Source: a bacterium (GTDB lineage Bacteria > Myxococcota_A > Bradymonadia > Bradymonadales > Bradymonadaceae). Taken from it: a stretch of DNA of 50,576 bases. Under the pieces are notes generated by a model, which was not told where the DNA came from, made no database searches, and saw only the letters and a program-made list of their open reading frames with translations. The DNA is taken from positions 72,001 through 122,576 of the forward strand of contig JAUIBR010000019.1 of assembly GCA_030427705.1 (NCBI GenBank). The letters run 5' to 3'. The position numbers and the translations under genes were made by a program. Positions within the stretch are counted from its first letter, which is position 1; each line of letters begins with the position of its first letter. This document shows, piece by piece, positions 1 to 7,297 of this stretch.

Positions 1-89
1 ATCGACCCGGTCGGCCATGCGCGCTCGGCTCCTGTGGCTCCGCGCGGGCAGACCGCACGGCTCTCGTCACGGGGGCTTGCCCCACAGGA

Positions 90-119
90 GTAGAGCCGGG
101 CGTCAGCTGGGCTGGGACA
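90..119 (-). repeat. Dispersed 30-bp repeat, copy A
   Basis: Read on the minus strand this is TGTCCCA, 13 variable bases, then CCGGCTCTAC. The 17 fixed bases are identical in copies at 5614-5643 and 5696-5725. This copy lies 10 bases downstream of the stop of the nuclease gene at 129-1094. No function is known to me. Confidence 0.7.
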
Positions 120-128
120 GGCGCCGGG

Positions 129-1094
129 TCAGATGTCGGCGTAGCGCGAGCTCATGGCGCGCGCCCAGTCTGCCAGGTCGGCCGGGACGCACTCGCTCAG
201 GCGCGCCAGGACCTCCTCGAGGTCGAAGAGCGACACGGACGAAGGCTCTCGGACGAGCGCCTTAAACTCGCCCAGCACGCCATCGCCGAGCAGCGCCGTG
301 TTCCGGGACGACGAGCAGACGGCGAAGCGCACGTCCGACGCATCTCGGCGCGCGGCCTCCTCGTGGGCGAGCGCGAGGTTCACCCACAGCTGCCATCGAG
401 CGCCGCCGAACGGGCACCCTCGACCAGGGACGGCGTCGGGTGCCAGTAGCCCATGCTGATCCGTGCGTTGCCAGTAGGCGTAGCCCTTGTTGCGCACGTA
501 GAGGCACTGGCCCCGGTCGTCGCGAACCGCCACGTCCTGCGGGCACACGTCCTGCCCCTTCTTGGCGCGCCCAGCCTTTCGGAAGCCGCAGATGCTGAAC
601 TCCGGCTCGACGAACTTGGTCTCGATGACCTGGACAAGGCGGCCGCGCGTGGTCTGTCCCTCGACCAGCACGTCGCAGTCCACGCCGCCTCGCCCGGTCT
701 GGTCGTTGAACACGTCGCCGGCCGGGGTGTACTCGATGTGGATCGCGGTGATCTCCTGGAGGCCGTCGATGAACGGAGCGAGCACCTCGGTGGCCAGGTC
801 GAGCCGTGTCGAAAGCGGCGCGAACAGGTTGAAGCACATGGCCTGGCTCGAGAGCATGTTGTCGAACGTCCGCTGCGCAACGCCTTTGCCGGCGTCGCGC
901 CGCTCCTGGGCGGCCCGGAAGGCTTCCGTGAGGACGAAGTTGCTGCCTCGATCGGCGGCGTCCGACGACAAGAAGTGGCCGTACCGGCCGTGCTCCGCGC
1001 CCAGCACCTCGGCGCGGTACGAGCGCTGCCGGGCCTCGGCCCTGGCGCGGTAGCTCTTCCCCCTCGTATAGACGGGCCCTTCGTCAACGGCCAT
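129..1094 (-). CDS. PGN_0703-type putative restriction endonuclease
   Basis: This 321-residue protein resembles the PGN_0703 family of putative PD-(D/E)XK nucleases. The visible active-site pattern is VDCDVLVEG (Asp139/Asp141), then VIETKF (Glu158-x-Lys160), the D...ExK arrangement of that fold. The segment around residues 80-91 (LSSQAMCFNLFAPL) is the family's other recognisable block. It starts at an ATG with GGTGAG a few bases upstream. No methyltransferase or specificity subunit lies beside it, so a classical restriction-modification pair is not supported here. The gene is GC-rich like its neighbours to 7 kb. The family assignment is from memory of the motif, and DNA cleavage is inferred. 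Confidence 0.72.
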   Translation of the reverse strand: MAVDEGPVYTRGKSYRARAEARQRSYRAEVLGAEHGRYGHFLSSDAADRGSNFVLTEAFRAAQERRDAGKGVAQRTFDNMLSSQAMCFNLFAPLSTRLDLATEVLAPFIDGLQEITAIHIEYTPAGDVFNDQTGRGGVDCDVLVEGQTTRGRLVQVIETKFVEPEFSICGFRKAGRAKKGQDVCPQDVAVRDDRGQCLYVRNKGYAYWQRTDQHGLLAPDAVPGRGCPFGGARWQLWVNLALAHEEAARRDASDVRFAVCSSSRNTALLGDGVLGEFKALVREPSSVSLFDLEEVLARLSECVPADLADWARAMSSRYADI

Positions 1095-1158
1095 GCGCTC
1101 ACCTACTCAAGACGAGCCAGAACCTACCGAAACAAGGCCGTTCTTGCGAGGTGCGACG

Positions 1159-1566
<408 letters not shown>

Positions 1567-1656
1567 CACGGCTCCAGAGTGGGAGACCGACTGGGCTTTT
1601 TGGTGGTCTGGGGTTCACCGGACGAGACGGTGGTTCGCGACAACATCTCGCGAAAA

Positions 1657-2163
1657 CTACGGCGCATGGTTCCCTGCCGGAACACGCTCCCTACCCGGCA
1701 GACCCTTCTTCGCCCGGCCATCGGCTCGCTGAACGGCGGTTGGCGTGGCGGCGCTCGCCTTCGCGACGGCGACGAGCTCGGAGGGCTCCAACACCTTCTC
1801 GGCCGTCGGGAACAGCTCGCTCTCCTCGAATCGAACGTGCTCCCGAAGCAGCTCGCCGAACCGTCCAAGCCGTCCCCGCTCGTCACCCGCCTCGGCACGC
1901 AGCGCTCGCAGGCGCTCATGGTCCGATCGAGTTCGCCCCACCAGCTCGTGCTCCCCAGCCGCCTCGAGGGGCGGCAGCAGTTGCTGCTCCTCGACCTCGA
2001 AGTGAGGCCCGAGGTCGGAGTCGAACGAATGGCCGATCGACTCCCACACCGAGGCGACCTCGTCGTCCGAGCCGGTCTCCGCGGCCCTCTCCGCCCGACG
2101 TGCGAGGACGAGTGCGTGGTGGTGATCGCGGCTCAGGTCCTGGAGGTTGGGGTCGCGCTTCAT
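1657..2163 (-). CDS. Hemerythrin-like domain protein
   Basis: This 168-residue protein is a four-helix HHE-cation-binding (hemerythrin-like) domain. Its di-iron ligands can be followed along the helices: SRDHHHALVLARR near the N-terminus, HFEVEEQQLLPPL, SDHERLRAL and LLREHVRFEESELFP. Such proteins bind O2, NO or iron. An AGGAGG ribosome-binding site precedes the ATG. It lies 31 bases downstream of the RIC gene on the same strand, so it probably forms the end of the TetR-RIC operon and serves the same response to NO or oxidative damage. The last ~25 residues are unusually basic and lie outside the domain. Confidence 0.85.
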   Translation of the reverse strand: MKRDPNLQDLSRDHHHALVLARRAERAAETGSDDEVASVWESIGHSFDSDLGPHFEVEEQQLLPPLEAAGEHELVGRTRSDHERLRALRAEAGDERGRLGRFGELLREHVRFEESELFPTAEKVLEPSELVAVAKASAATPTAVQRADGRAKKGLPGRERVPAGNHAP

Positions 2164-2194
2164 CGATGGCCTCCTCGTGCGTCGGTAGTGGGTG

Positions 2195-2863
2195 TCAGCC
2201 TTCCTGCAGTGCCCGCGGGAAGAGCACGTGGTTCTCGAGGTGAATGTGCGCCATCAGGTCCGCTTCGAGCCGGTCCAGCTCTTCGTACATCGCACGCCAG
2301 GTCGCGCAGGCTTCGGCGGGAGGCGTGAAGTCGTTCGTCAAAGCGCGCGTTCGCTTGAGGTTGTCGCCGTGATCCTCGTGCTCACGCATCATCACCGTGA
2401 CCGGGCCGCTCAACATCCCGCCGCGGCGGCCGGCGAGCAGGGCCGGAAACAGCACCTGCTCCTCCTTCGCCAGGTGGCTCATCAGGCCGTCTCGAATCGA
2501 CCGCAGATGTGCCGCCAGTCCGCGTGGGCACGACTCCTTTGCGCCGTGAACCCTCTCGACCTTCTCCGCCGCGGCGAGGACAGAGTCGATGTGGTCGGGG
2601 AGCGGTCGGTGGTAGCGCTCGAGGATGTGCTCCACCAGCTCCTCGACCGACCGTTCACGCCAGTCTGCGGAGTCCGATCCGCGGTTCGCGGCCACCTCGA
2701 GATCGGCCACGACCTGATCGAGGTCGAGCCCGGCGGCTTCACAGGCGGTGGCCAAGCTTCGGCCGCCACCGCAACAAAAGTCGAGTTGGTAGCGAAGTAG
2801 GACGCTCCGTGCGTCTGTGCCGGTGGCGGCGAGATCGCCGAGGGAAGTGTTGGTGTCGATCAT
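2195..2863 (-). CDS. ric: RIC/YtfE/ScdA iron-sulfur cluster repair di-iron protein
   Basis: This 222-residue protein repairs iron-sulfur clusters after nitrosative or oxidative damage. Residues 1-60 form the short ScdA_N/DUF542 domain with the conserved cysteine pair in FCCGGGRSL. The rest is a hemerythrin-like bundle with HRPLPDH, SHLAKEEQVLFPAL, MMREHEDHGDN and HIHLENHVLFPRAL as the metal-binding helices. The length matches the family. The ATG at 2861-2863 overlaps the stop of the upstream membrane gene by four bases (ATGA), so translation is probably coupled. The N-terminal domain defines the start, although the frame stays open further upstream. Confidence 0.93.
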   Translation of the reverse strand: MIDTNTSLGDLAATGTDARSVLLRYQLDFCCGGGRSLATACEAAGLDLDQVVADLEVAANRGSDSADWRERSVEELVEHILERYHRPLPDHIDSVLAAAEKVERVHGAKESCPRGLAAHLRSIRDGLMSHLAKEEQVLFPALLAGRRGGMLSGPVTVMMREHEDHGDNLKRTRALTNDFTPPAEACATWRAMYEELDRLEADLMAHIHLENHVLFPRALQEG

Positions 2864-3318
2864 GGTCGTTGTCTCCGTTCTGAGTTGGGCAGGACTCCTG
2901 CCGCGGATTTGAAGATGTGCGCCAGGGCGAGGGCCTGCCCGAGCCAGAACGCCGACCGCAGCGTCATCGCGGCCACCGTCCTGGTCTCGAAGGCCCCACC
3001 CGATGCGATGTGCACGCCGAGCGCGGCAAAGACCAGCAAGGTCGCCCCGGCGAGGAGGCGAGCGAGTTGGAGCGACCACCGCCGACGCGCGAGGGCGCCG
3101 ACGCCGGCGAGGATGTAGGCAAAGCCAGCTCCGAAGTTGAAGAGGAGTACGAAGTCCACGACGGCGCCAGCGTCGGCGCGCGCCGCGGCCCCGCCGAAAA
3201 GCACCTTTCCTCCGGAGAGAAGGGTCATCGCGCCGAACGCGATGGCGGCGAGGCCGAGCGCCCACCGAAACGCTCCGCGACGCCAGCTTGTACTGGGTCT
3301 TGCGGCCATCGTGGTCAT
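2860..3318 (-). CDS. Four-helix integral membrane protein of the RIC operon
   Basis: This 152-residue protein has about four hydrophobic helices, near residues 15-40, 50-72, 82-105 and 115-137. No catalytic motif is visible and I do not recognise the family. AGGAGG precedes the ATG. The gene overlaps both neighbours by four bases, so all three are likely translated from one message. A role beside RIC in NO or redox homeostasis is inferred from position only. Confidence 0.75.
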   Translation of the reverse strand: MTTMAARPSTSWRRGAFRWALGLAAIAFGAMTLLSGGKVLFGGAAARADAGAVVDFVLLFNFGAGFAYILAGVGALARRRWSLQLARLLAGATLLVFAALGVHIASGGAFETRTVAAMTLRSAFWLGQALALAHIFKSAAGVLPNSERRQRP

Positions 3319-3740
3319 GGGGTCGCCTCCTGAGCGCCCCAGTGGCGCAGCACGAGGACCCCGCTGAAGACCACCGAAGCCGTCATGGCGACGGCGCCCA
3401 GCAGCACGAACACCGGCGACAGGCCGAGGTAGACCTCACCGAGGATGCCGATCGGCATGAGAAGCCCGGCGAGCCCGAGCGCGGCGGCGGTGTTCCTGGC
3501 CCGGTCGCTGGCGCTGCCGAGCCTGGCGAGCACGAAGCCCAGTGCGAGGTTGAGCAGGGCGAAGAGGTTGCCGTGCACGTGTGCGAGCCGAGCCTCGAAG
3601 TGCTTGCCGACGGAGTAGCTGGCGACCCACGCCTCTTTGTCGGGGGCGAAGTCGCGCAGGTAGATGAGCAGGAACCCGTAGAGCATGAAGCCGCCCATGA
3701 CGAGCAAGCCCACGCCGACGTTGTACCGACCGGTCTTCAC
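3315..3740 (-). CDS. Small membrane protein with a membrane-embedded His cluster
   Basis: This 141-residue protein has four predicted membrane helices. It starts at a GTG that overlaps the cytochrome stop (GTGA) and has GGGAGG upstream. The block KHFEARLAHVHGNLFALLN places His47, His54 and His56 at the start of the second helix. A His-containing ARxH..G block followed by an Asn-rich helix is reminiscent of styrene-oxide-isomerase-like or haem-copper-oxidase-like small membrane proteins. The protein could therefore bind haem and act with the cytochrome encoded just upstream. That match is weak and the function remains unassigned. Confidence 0.7.
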   Translation of the reverse strand: MKTGRYNVGVGLLVMGGFMLYGFLLIYLRDFAPDKEAWVASYSVGKHFEARLAHVHGNLFALLNLALGFVLARLGSASDRARNTAAALGLAGLLMPIGILGEVYLGLSPVFVLLGAVAMTASVVFSGVLVLRHWGAQEATP

Positions 3741-4300
3741 GGAGCACCTCCCGCTGGGGCAGCCAGCGTGTCTGCAAAGGATGTGAGCACACGTAGATCG
3801 ACGCCCTCTGCGGCAGGCGCCTGGCCGTGGCAGGACTGACAGGCAGAGACCATCTCTCGGCTGAGCGCCAGTGCATCATCGCGACGTCCGGCACGAAGCG
3901 CCTCCCTGAGGCGGCTGGCGCTGCCGTGAAGGGCGCGGTCGTGCTCGAGGAAGGAAGGCCCGAGCCGCTCGGGCAGCGCGCCGTGCTCGGAGCCACTGTC
4001 CTCGCAAGCCCCGGCGATGGCGTCGCCGTGCGTCGCCGCGCGCGGAAAATCTCCTTCGGCGATCGCCCCCTGCAGCTGCACCGTATCGACGAGCATCTGC
4101 TGCATCAGCGGTCGGAGCACCTCAGGCGAGGTGTGGTCGTGGTGACCGTCAGTGTGATGGCCGGGGTGGGCGGAGTGCGCGTCATGCCCGGCCAGGTGGT
4201 GGCTAACGAAGAAGCCGGCGGCGAAGACGCCGCCGACAGCCGCCACGTGCAGCACCCACCATCCGGGTCGAAGGAAATACAGGGATTCAGGGAGCTTCAT
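3737..4300 (-). CDS. Membrane-anchored c-type cytochrome, four-helix type
   Basis: This 187-residue protein has an N-terminal anchor (about residues 13-35, WWVLHVAAVGGVFAAGFF), then a His-rich linker, then a helical domain ending in ACQSCHG. That is the CxxCH haem c attachment site close to the C-terminus, as in cytochrome c'/c556-like bundles. The linker (HDAHSAHPGHHTDGHHDH) could bind metal. The start at 4300 overlaps the TetR stop by four bases; a longer frame exists but would overlap TetR more. As the first structural gene of the operon it may pass electrons to, or sense NO/O2 for, the downstream membrane proteins and RIC. The bundle type is inferred. Confidence 0.8.
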   Translation of the reverse strand: MKLPESLYFLRPGWWVLHVAAVGGVFAAGFFVSHHLAGHDAHSAHPGHHTDGHHDHTSPEVLRPLMQQMLVDTVQLQGAIAEGDFPRAATHGDAIAGACEDSGSEHGALPERLGPSFLEHDRALHGSASRLREALRAGRRDDALALSREMVSACQSCHGQAPAAEGVDLRVLTSFADTLAAPAGGAP

Positions 4301-4872
4301 GTCGAGGGCCTCTGGTGCAGGGTAGAGGCGAGCCACTTCCACGCCTCATCCGGTGTTGGTTTGGGGTGCATGGAGCCGAGCGCTGCGCCCCGGAGCATGC
4401 CGGCCACGACCCAGACCTGGGCGGCGGCAGGTATCGCCGATGAGATCACCCCAGCTGCCTGTGCATGCTCGAGGCAGGCGCGAATGAATGAGACCGACCG
4501 CGCGACAACCGCGCGCACACGTTCGGCGTGCTCGGTCTCCCCGCTCACGACGAGCAGGTGCTGGTTGAACGCGAGGTGGACGACCTCGGGGCGCGCTTGA
4601 ACCAAGGCAAGCCGGCGGACAAAGAAGGTCCTCAAGCTCTCCCAGGACGGCTCAGTGTCTGGGAACGACTCGGAGAGCGAGGTCTCGAAGACGTCGATCG
4701 CGGCGTGGAGGATCGCTGCCTTGTTCTCGAAGTGCCGGAACAAGGACGAGCCATCCATGCCGACCCTGGCGCCGAGATTCCGAGCCGTGAGCTGACGCGG
4801 GCCCTCTTCCGCAAGGATCGCCAGTGCGGCCGCCGCGATCTCCTCTTTTCGTTCCTCGTGTTGTTTTCGCAT
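4297..4872 (-). CDS. TetR/AcrR-family repressor of the RIC operon
   Basis: This 191-residue regulator has a TetR DNA-binding domain at residues 1-55: EEIAAAALAILAEEGPRQLTARNLGARVGMDGSSLFRHFENKAAIL, written here in full only as the helix-turn-helix core LTARNLGARVGMDGSSLFRH. The C-terminal part is the ligand-binding bundle. I place the start at the ATG at 4870-4872. A TTG 30 bases upstream would put part of the operator inside the gene. An almost perfect promoter and a palindrome lie directly in front, so it probably represses itself and the five genes downstream. The inducer is unknown; NO or a redox signal is only a guess from the cargo. Confidence 0.88.
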   Translation of the reverse strand: MRKQHEERKEEIAAAALAILAEEGPRQLTARNLGARVGMDGSSLFRHFENKAAILHAAIDVFETSLSESFPDTEPSWESLRTFFVRRLALVQARPEVVHLAFNQHLLVVSGETEHAERVRAVVARSVSFIRACLEHAQAAGVISSAIPAAAQVWVVAGMLRGAALGSMHPKPTPDEAWKWLASTLHQRPST

Positions 4873-4880
4873 CTCAACTC

Positions 4881-4900
4881 GCAAGCAAGTGTTTGCTTGC
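4881..4900. promoter_or_regulatory. Palindromic TetR operator
   Basis: Eight-base perfect arms GCAAGCAA and TTGCTTGC are separated by four bases. The site begins two bases downstream of the -10 box of the tetR promoter and ends 8 bases before the tetR ATG. This is the position expected for an autoregulatory TetR operator. Confidence 0.8.
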
Positions 4901-4902
4901 AA

Positions 4903-4931
4903 AGTATAGGCACGAGTACATCGACCGTCAA
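4903..4931 (-). promoter_or_regulatory. Sigma-70-type promoter of the tetR-cytochrome-RIC operon
   Basis: On the minus strand TTGACG (4931-4926) is followed by exactly 17 bases and then TATACT (4908-4903). This is close to the sigma-70 consensus and points into the tetR operon. Confidence 0.75.
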
Positions 4932-5117
4932 CTGAGGTTCTGTTTTGCGCGTGCGCCCCCGCCTAGCGGCCTGAAACACGCGGGGGCAGGCCCGCGAAGC
5001 GGTCGCCGCCCTGCTCGATGAAGTTGTCGATGGCGATGGTGTCCAGGGTGAAGCTCGCGAGATCGCGGCGGGGGCTCCAGCGAATCGACCAGACGAGGTC
5101 GCGCACCATCCGGTTGC

Positions 5118-5278
5118 GCTTGGCGCGCGCCGAGGCGAAGATCGCCGACATCGAAGAGCGCATCGCCCAGCTCGACGCGATGAAGCGGGCACTCGCGGAG
5201 CTCGTCGTGCAGTGCCGCGGCGAAGGTCCCTTGAGCGACTGCCCGATCCTCGACGCCCTCGACGAGGAGAAGCCATGA
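5118..5278 (+). pseudogene. C-terminal remnant of a MerR-family metal regulator
   Basis: The last ~53 residues match the dimerisation helix and metal-binding loop of MerR-type mercury/zinc/copper regulators: AKIADIEERIAQLDAMKRAL followed by CRGEGPLSDCPILDALDEE. The two cysteines of the C-x(n)-C metal loop are present. The N-terminal HTH is missing; upstream sequence in this frame does not resemble one. The TGA overlaps the next ATG (ATGA), the arrangement of a formerly intact metal-resistance operon. Confidence 0.6.
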
Positions 5279-5505
5279 ACCTCTGTCCGCGATGCGAAGC
5301 CAAGGGGCGCGCCATCGACCCCGACAACAAAGGGGGTCAACTGGCAAAGGAACGAACCCAGGCCCCCAAGACGCCTCGCCGTGGCGTCTCGCGCTCTCAC
5401 CACCGCCCAGGTTCACGCAACCACGCCCCGTCAGCCCCACCTCTCGCAAGCCCAGCAAGATCAGACACTTGCGAGTGTCGCCCGCTCAGCCCTGTTTCGC
5501 CGTAG
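5275..5505 (+). pseudogene. Truncated copper-chaperone/zinc-finger-like start
   Basis: The frame begins MNLCPRCEAKGRAI, like the N-terminal Cys-x2-Cys domain of some copper chaperones and mer-operon proteins found after merR. After about 20 residues it becomes low-complexity and runs into the ~80-bp repeat at 5373. The 76-residue frame is therefore probably only a stub of the original gene. Confidence 0.35.
5373..5453. repeat. ~80-bp dispersed repeat, copy 1
   Basis: This stretch aligns with 7094-7176 over its whole length. Shared blocks include GCCTCGC, GCGTCTC, CGCTCTC, TTCACGCAA, AGCCCC and CGCAAGCCC, with a 3-base length difference. The two copies flank the Fic gene. It contains a hairpin-forming GACGCC/GGCGTC pair. 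Confidence 0.6.
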
Positions 5506-5613
5506 CGTCCCGCGAGGGGATAACCGACATACGAACCCGATAGGCGTCTGGTGAACAGCGCCTCGAGGGAGGATGTGGGCGACGATCAGGCCGTCGCGAT
5601 GGGCTTCAAGGAA

Positions 5614-5643
5614 GTAGAGCCGGTCGATTTCCTCGTTGGGACA
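5614..5643 (-). repeat. Dispersed 30-bp repeat, copy B
   Basis: This is the second exact copy of TGTCCCA-N13-CCGGCTCTAC (minus strand). Here it lies within a protein-like open stretch (CPNEEIDRLY), unlike copies A and C. Confidence 0.7.
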
Positions 5644-5695
5644 TGCCTCGTGGGATTTCCTCCGGGCGCGGCTCCTGGAGCACGCCCTCAGCAGA

Positions 5696-5725
5696 GTAGA
5701 GCCGGCCCGCTCACGCGGTGGGACA
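5696..5725 (-). repeat. Dispersed 30-bp repeat, copy C
   Basis: This is the third exact copy, 51 bases downstream of the Fic gene stop. Its 13-base middle is itself a small palindrome (CCGC-GTGA-GCGG). Confidence 0.7.
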
Positions 5726-5776
5726 CGCTCGGTGGCGCACGAAACTAAAGCCTCGCTGAAGTTCCGTGCGCGGCGG

Positions 5777-6955
5777 TCAGCCTTCATCGCCGAGCTCGGT
5801 CCCGGCGCGCAGTCGGTCGAGGTAGGCCTGGTACGCGTAGACGCGGTCGCGCTTCTTGCCGGTGGTCTCCACGAGGACGCCGGCAGCCTCCAGCGCCTCG
5901 ATGGCGCGGCCCGCGGTGGGCTTTGTCGTGGACAGCGCCTCGACGACCCACGGCGCGGTCACGATGGGACGGCTCGGCAGGCGCTCGAAGAGCTGCACGG
6001 CGAGCAGGTTGACGCCGGTGTGGTGGATGACGCGCTGGCGGTCGGCGGTCACCAGGGTGAAGAGGTCGCGGGAGGTGGCGACGGCCTCGTCGGCGATGGT
6101 GGCCACGCCGTCGAGGAAGAAGTCCAGCCACGCCTCCCAGTCGCCGTCGACCCGCACCGCGTTGAGGCGGCGGTAGTACTCCTGCCGGTGACGCTTGAAG
6201 AAGAGGCTCAGGTAGAGGAGCGGGCGTGTGAGCAGGCGCCAGTGCTCGAGCAGCAGCGTCACGAGCAAGCGGCCGATGCGCCCGTTGCCGTCGAGGTAGG
6301 GGTGGATGGTCTCGAACTGCACGTGGAGCAGACCCGCGCGGACCACCGGCGGGAGCGAGTCCTCGGCGTGAATGTAGCGCTCGAACGCCGACAGCACCTC
6401 GGGCAGCGCGTTCGGAGGCGGCGGCACGTAGGCGGCGTTGCCGGGGCGGCTGCCTCCGATCCAGTTCTGGCTCCGGCGCACCTCACCCGGCTGCTTGTTC
6501 TCGCCGCGGACCCCTCGGAGCAAAAGCCGATGGGTCTCATTGAGCAGGCGCATCGAGAGCGGCAGCCCCGACGGGTCGGCGAGCTGCTCGCGGGCGAAGG
6601 TCAGCGCGTCGAGGTAGTTGCAGACCTCCTCGACGTCCGCGTTCGGCGGGGGCGCGTCGCTCTCGGCCTCGTAGTTGAGGAGATCCATGAGCGTCGCCTG
6701 CGTGCCCTCGATCTGGGACGAGAGCACGGCCTCCTTCCGTACAAAGGCGTAGATGAACCAGTCGAGCGAAGGGACCATCTCGCCGGCCAGCTCGAGCCGC
6801 ACTAGCGCCTGCTCCGCGGCGCGCACCCGCTCCGCCAGCTCCCCCTCGATGACGATGGGCGGGCCGGCAGGAGGCAGCGCGTGGGGCACGAAGGCGCGAA
6901 CCTGCTCGCCGCCCGCCGACGTGCTCTCGTACCGTCCCGTCTCTCGCTTCGACAT
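5777..6955 (-). CDS. Fic-domain protein with C-terminal winged helix
   Basis: This 392-residue Fic protein is expected to transfer AMP (or another nucleotide moiety) from a nucleotide to a target protein hydroxyl. The active motif HPYLDGNGRIGR is intact at residues 218-229. An upstream SSQIEG (79-84) matches the inhibitory (S/T)xxxE(G/N) helix of class II Fic proteins, so the enzyme should be self-inhibited. Residues ~320-385 look like a winged helix (APWVVEALSTTKPTAGRAIE), a common partner domain. I chose the ATG at 6953-6955; the frame extends 25 codons upstream but crosses the inverted repeat. That repeat is probably the operator bound by the winged helix. No separate antitoxin gene is visible. 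Confidence 0.9.
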   Translation of the reverse strand: MSKRETGRYESTSAGGEQVRAFVPHALPPAGPPIVIEGELAERVRAAEQALVRLELAGEMVPSLDWFIYAFVRKEAVLSSQIEGTQATLMDLLNYEAESDAPPPNADVEEVCNYLDALTFAREQLADPSGLPLSMRLLNETHRLLLRGVRGENKQPGEVRRSQNWIGGSRPGNAAYVPPPPNALPEVLSAFERYIHAEDSLPPVVRAGLLHVQFETIHPYLDGNGRIGRLLVTLLLEHWRLLTRPLLYLSLFFKRHRQEYYRRLNAVRVDGDWEAWLDFFLDGVATIADEAVATSRDLFTLVTADRQRVIHHTGVNLLAVQLFERLPSRPIVTAPWVVEALSTTKPTAGRAIEALEAAGVLVETTGKKRDRVYAYQAYLDRLRAGTELGDEG

Positions 6956-6956
6956 G

Positions 6957-7035
6957 ATTCGCTCGCTGGTAAAGGAGGCGTGCCCACTGGCAGCACCTAG
7001 AAACGAATCCTTTACCAGCGAGTGAATCAAGTCAA
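6957..7035 (-). promoter_or_regulatory. Fic promoter with 20-bp inverted-repeat operator
   Basis: Two 20-base arms (6957-6976 and 7008-7027) match at 19 of 20 positions as an inverted repeat (core CGCTGGTAAAGGA) and are separated by 31 bases. On the minus strand a TTGACT -35 (7035-7030) is followed, after 17 bases, by a weak AAGGAT -10 (7012-7007). One arm therefore covers the core promoter and the other abuts the ATG. Autorepression by the Fic winged helix is inferred. Confidence 0.55.
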
Positions 7036-7093
7036 GTAGGCGTTACTAGCGGGCGGCGACGATGGGAGACGCGAACCTCGTCCAGAGCGTCTC

Positions 7094-7176
7094 GCCTCGC
7101 GGTAGCGTCTCACGCTCTCGGCCGGCCCCCTTGCTTCACGCAAACACCGCCGGAAAGCCCCGAGCGCCGCAAGCCC
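7094..7176. repeat. ~80-bp dispersed repeat, copy 2
   Basis: This is the partner of 5373-5453, in the same orientation, on the upstream side of the Fic gene. It lies at the edge of the GC-rich region. Confidence 0.6.
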
Positions 7177-7184
7177 TTGATTTG

Positions 7185-7215
7185 AATGGCCACTTTTCTA
7201 ACGAAAGCGGCCATT
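7185..7215. repeat. Hairpin at the GC-content boundary
   Basis: AATGGCC (7185-7191) pairs with GGCCATT (7209-7215). The stem continues with four more pairs after one mismatch and closes on a seven-base loop. It has no T-tract, so it is not an obvious terminator. Confidence 0.5.
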
Positions 7216-7247
7216 CGGACTCGCGCTGGCGTTCCTCAAGGGGAGCT

Positions 7248-7289
7248 AAAAGGCTCAAGCAAACATTCGCTTGGGCCTTTTTGTTTTTT
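7248..7289. terminator. Rho-independent terminator, probably bidirectional
   Basis: AAAGGCTCAAGC pairs with GCTTGGGCCTTT across a seven-base loop, with one G-T pair. A T-rich tract (TTTTTGTTTTTT) follows on the plus strand. On the minus strand the stem is followed by TTTT, so it could also end the minus-strand reading frame that stops at 7298. Confidence 0.75.
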
Positions 7290-7297
7290 GGACACGC

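Larger units (their letters stand above)
4932..5776. other. Decayed intergenic region with gene fragments and repeats
   Basis: No intact gene is visible in this 845-base stretch. It holds a MerR tail (5118-5278), a copper-chaperone-like start (from 5275), one copy of the ~80-bp repeat (5373-5453) and two copies of the 30-bp repeat (5614-5643, 5696-5725). Two minus-strand stretches also read like protein but have no recognisable family: DLASFTLDTIAIDNFIEQGG near 5000-5070 and EIDRLYFLEAHRDGLIVAHI near 5560-5635. It looks like a graveyard of resistance or mobile DNA. Confidence 0.55.
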
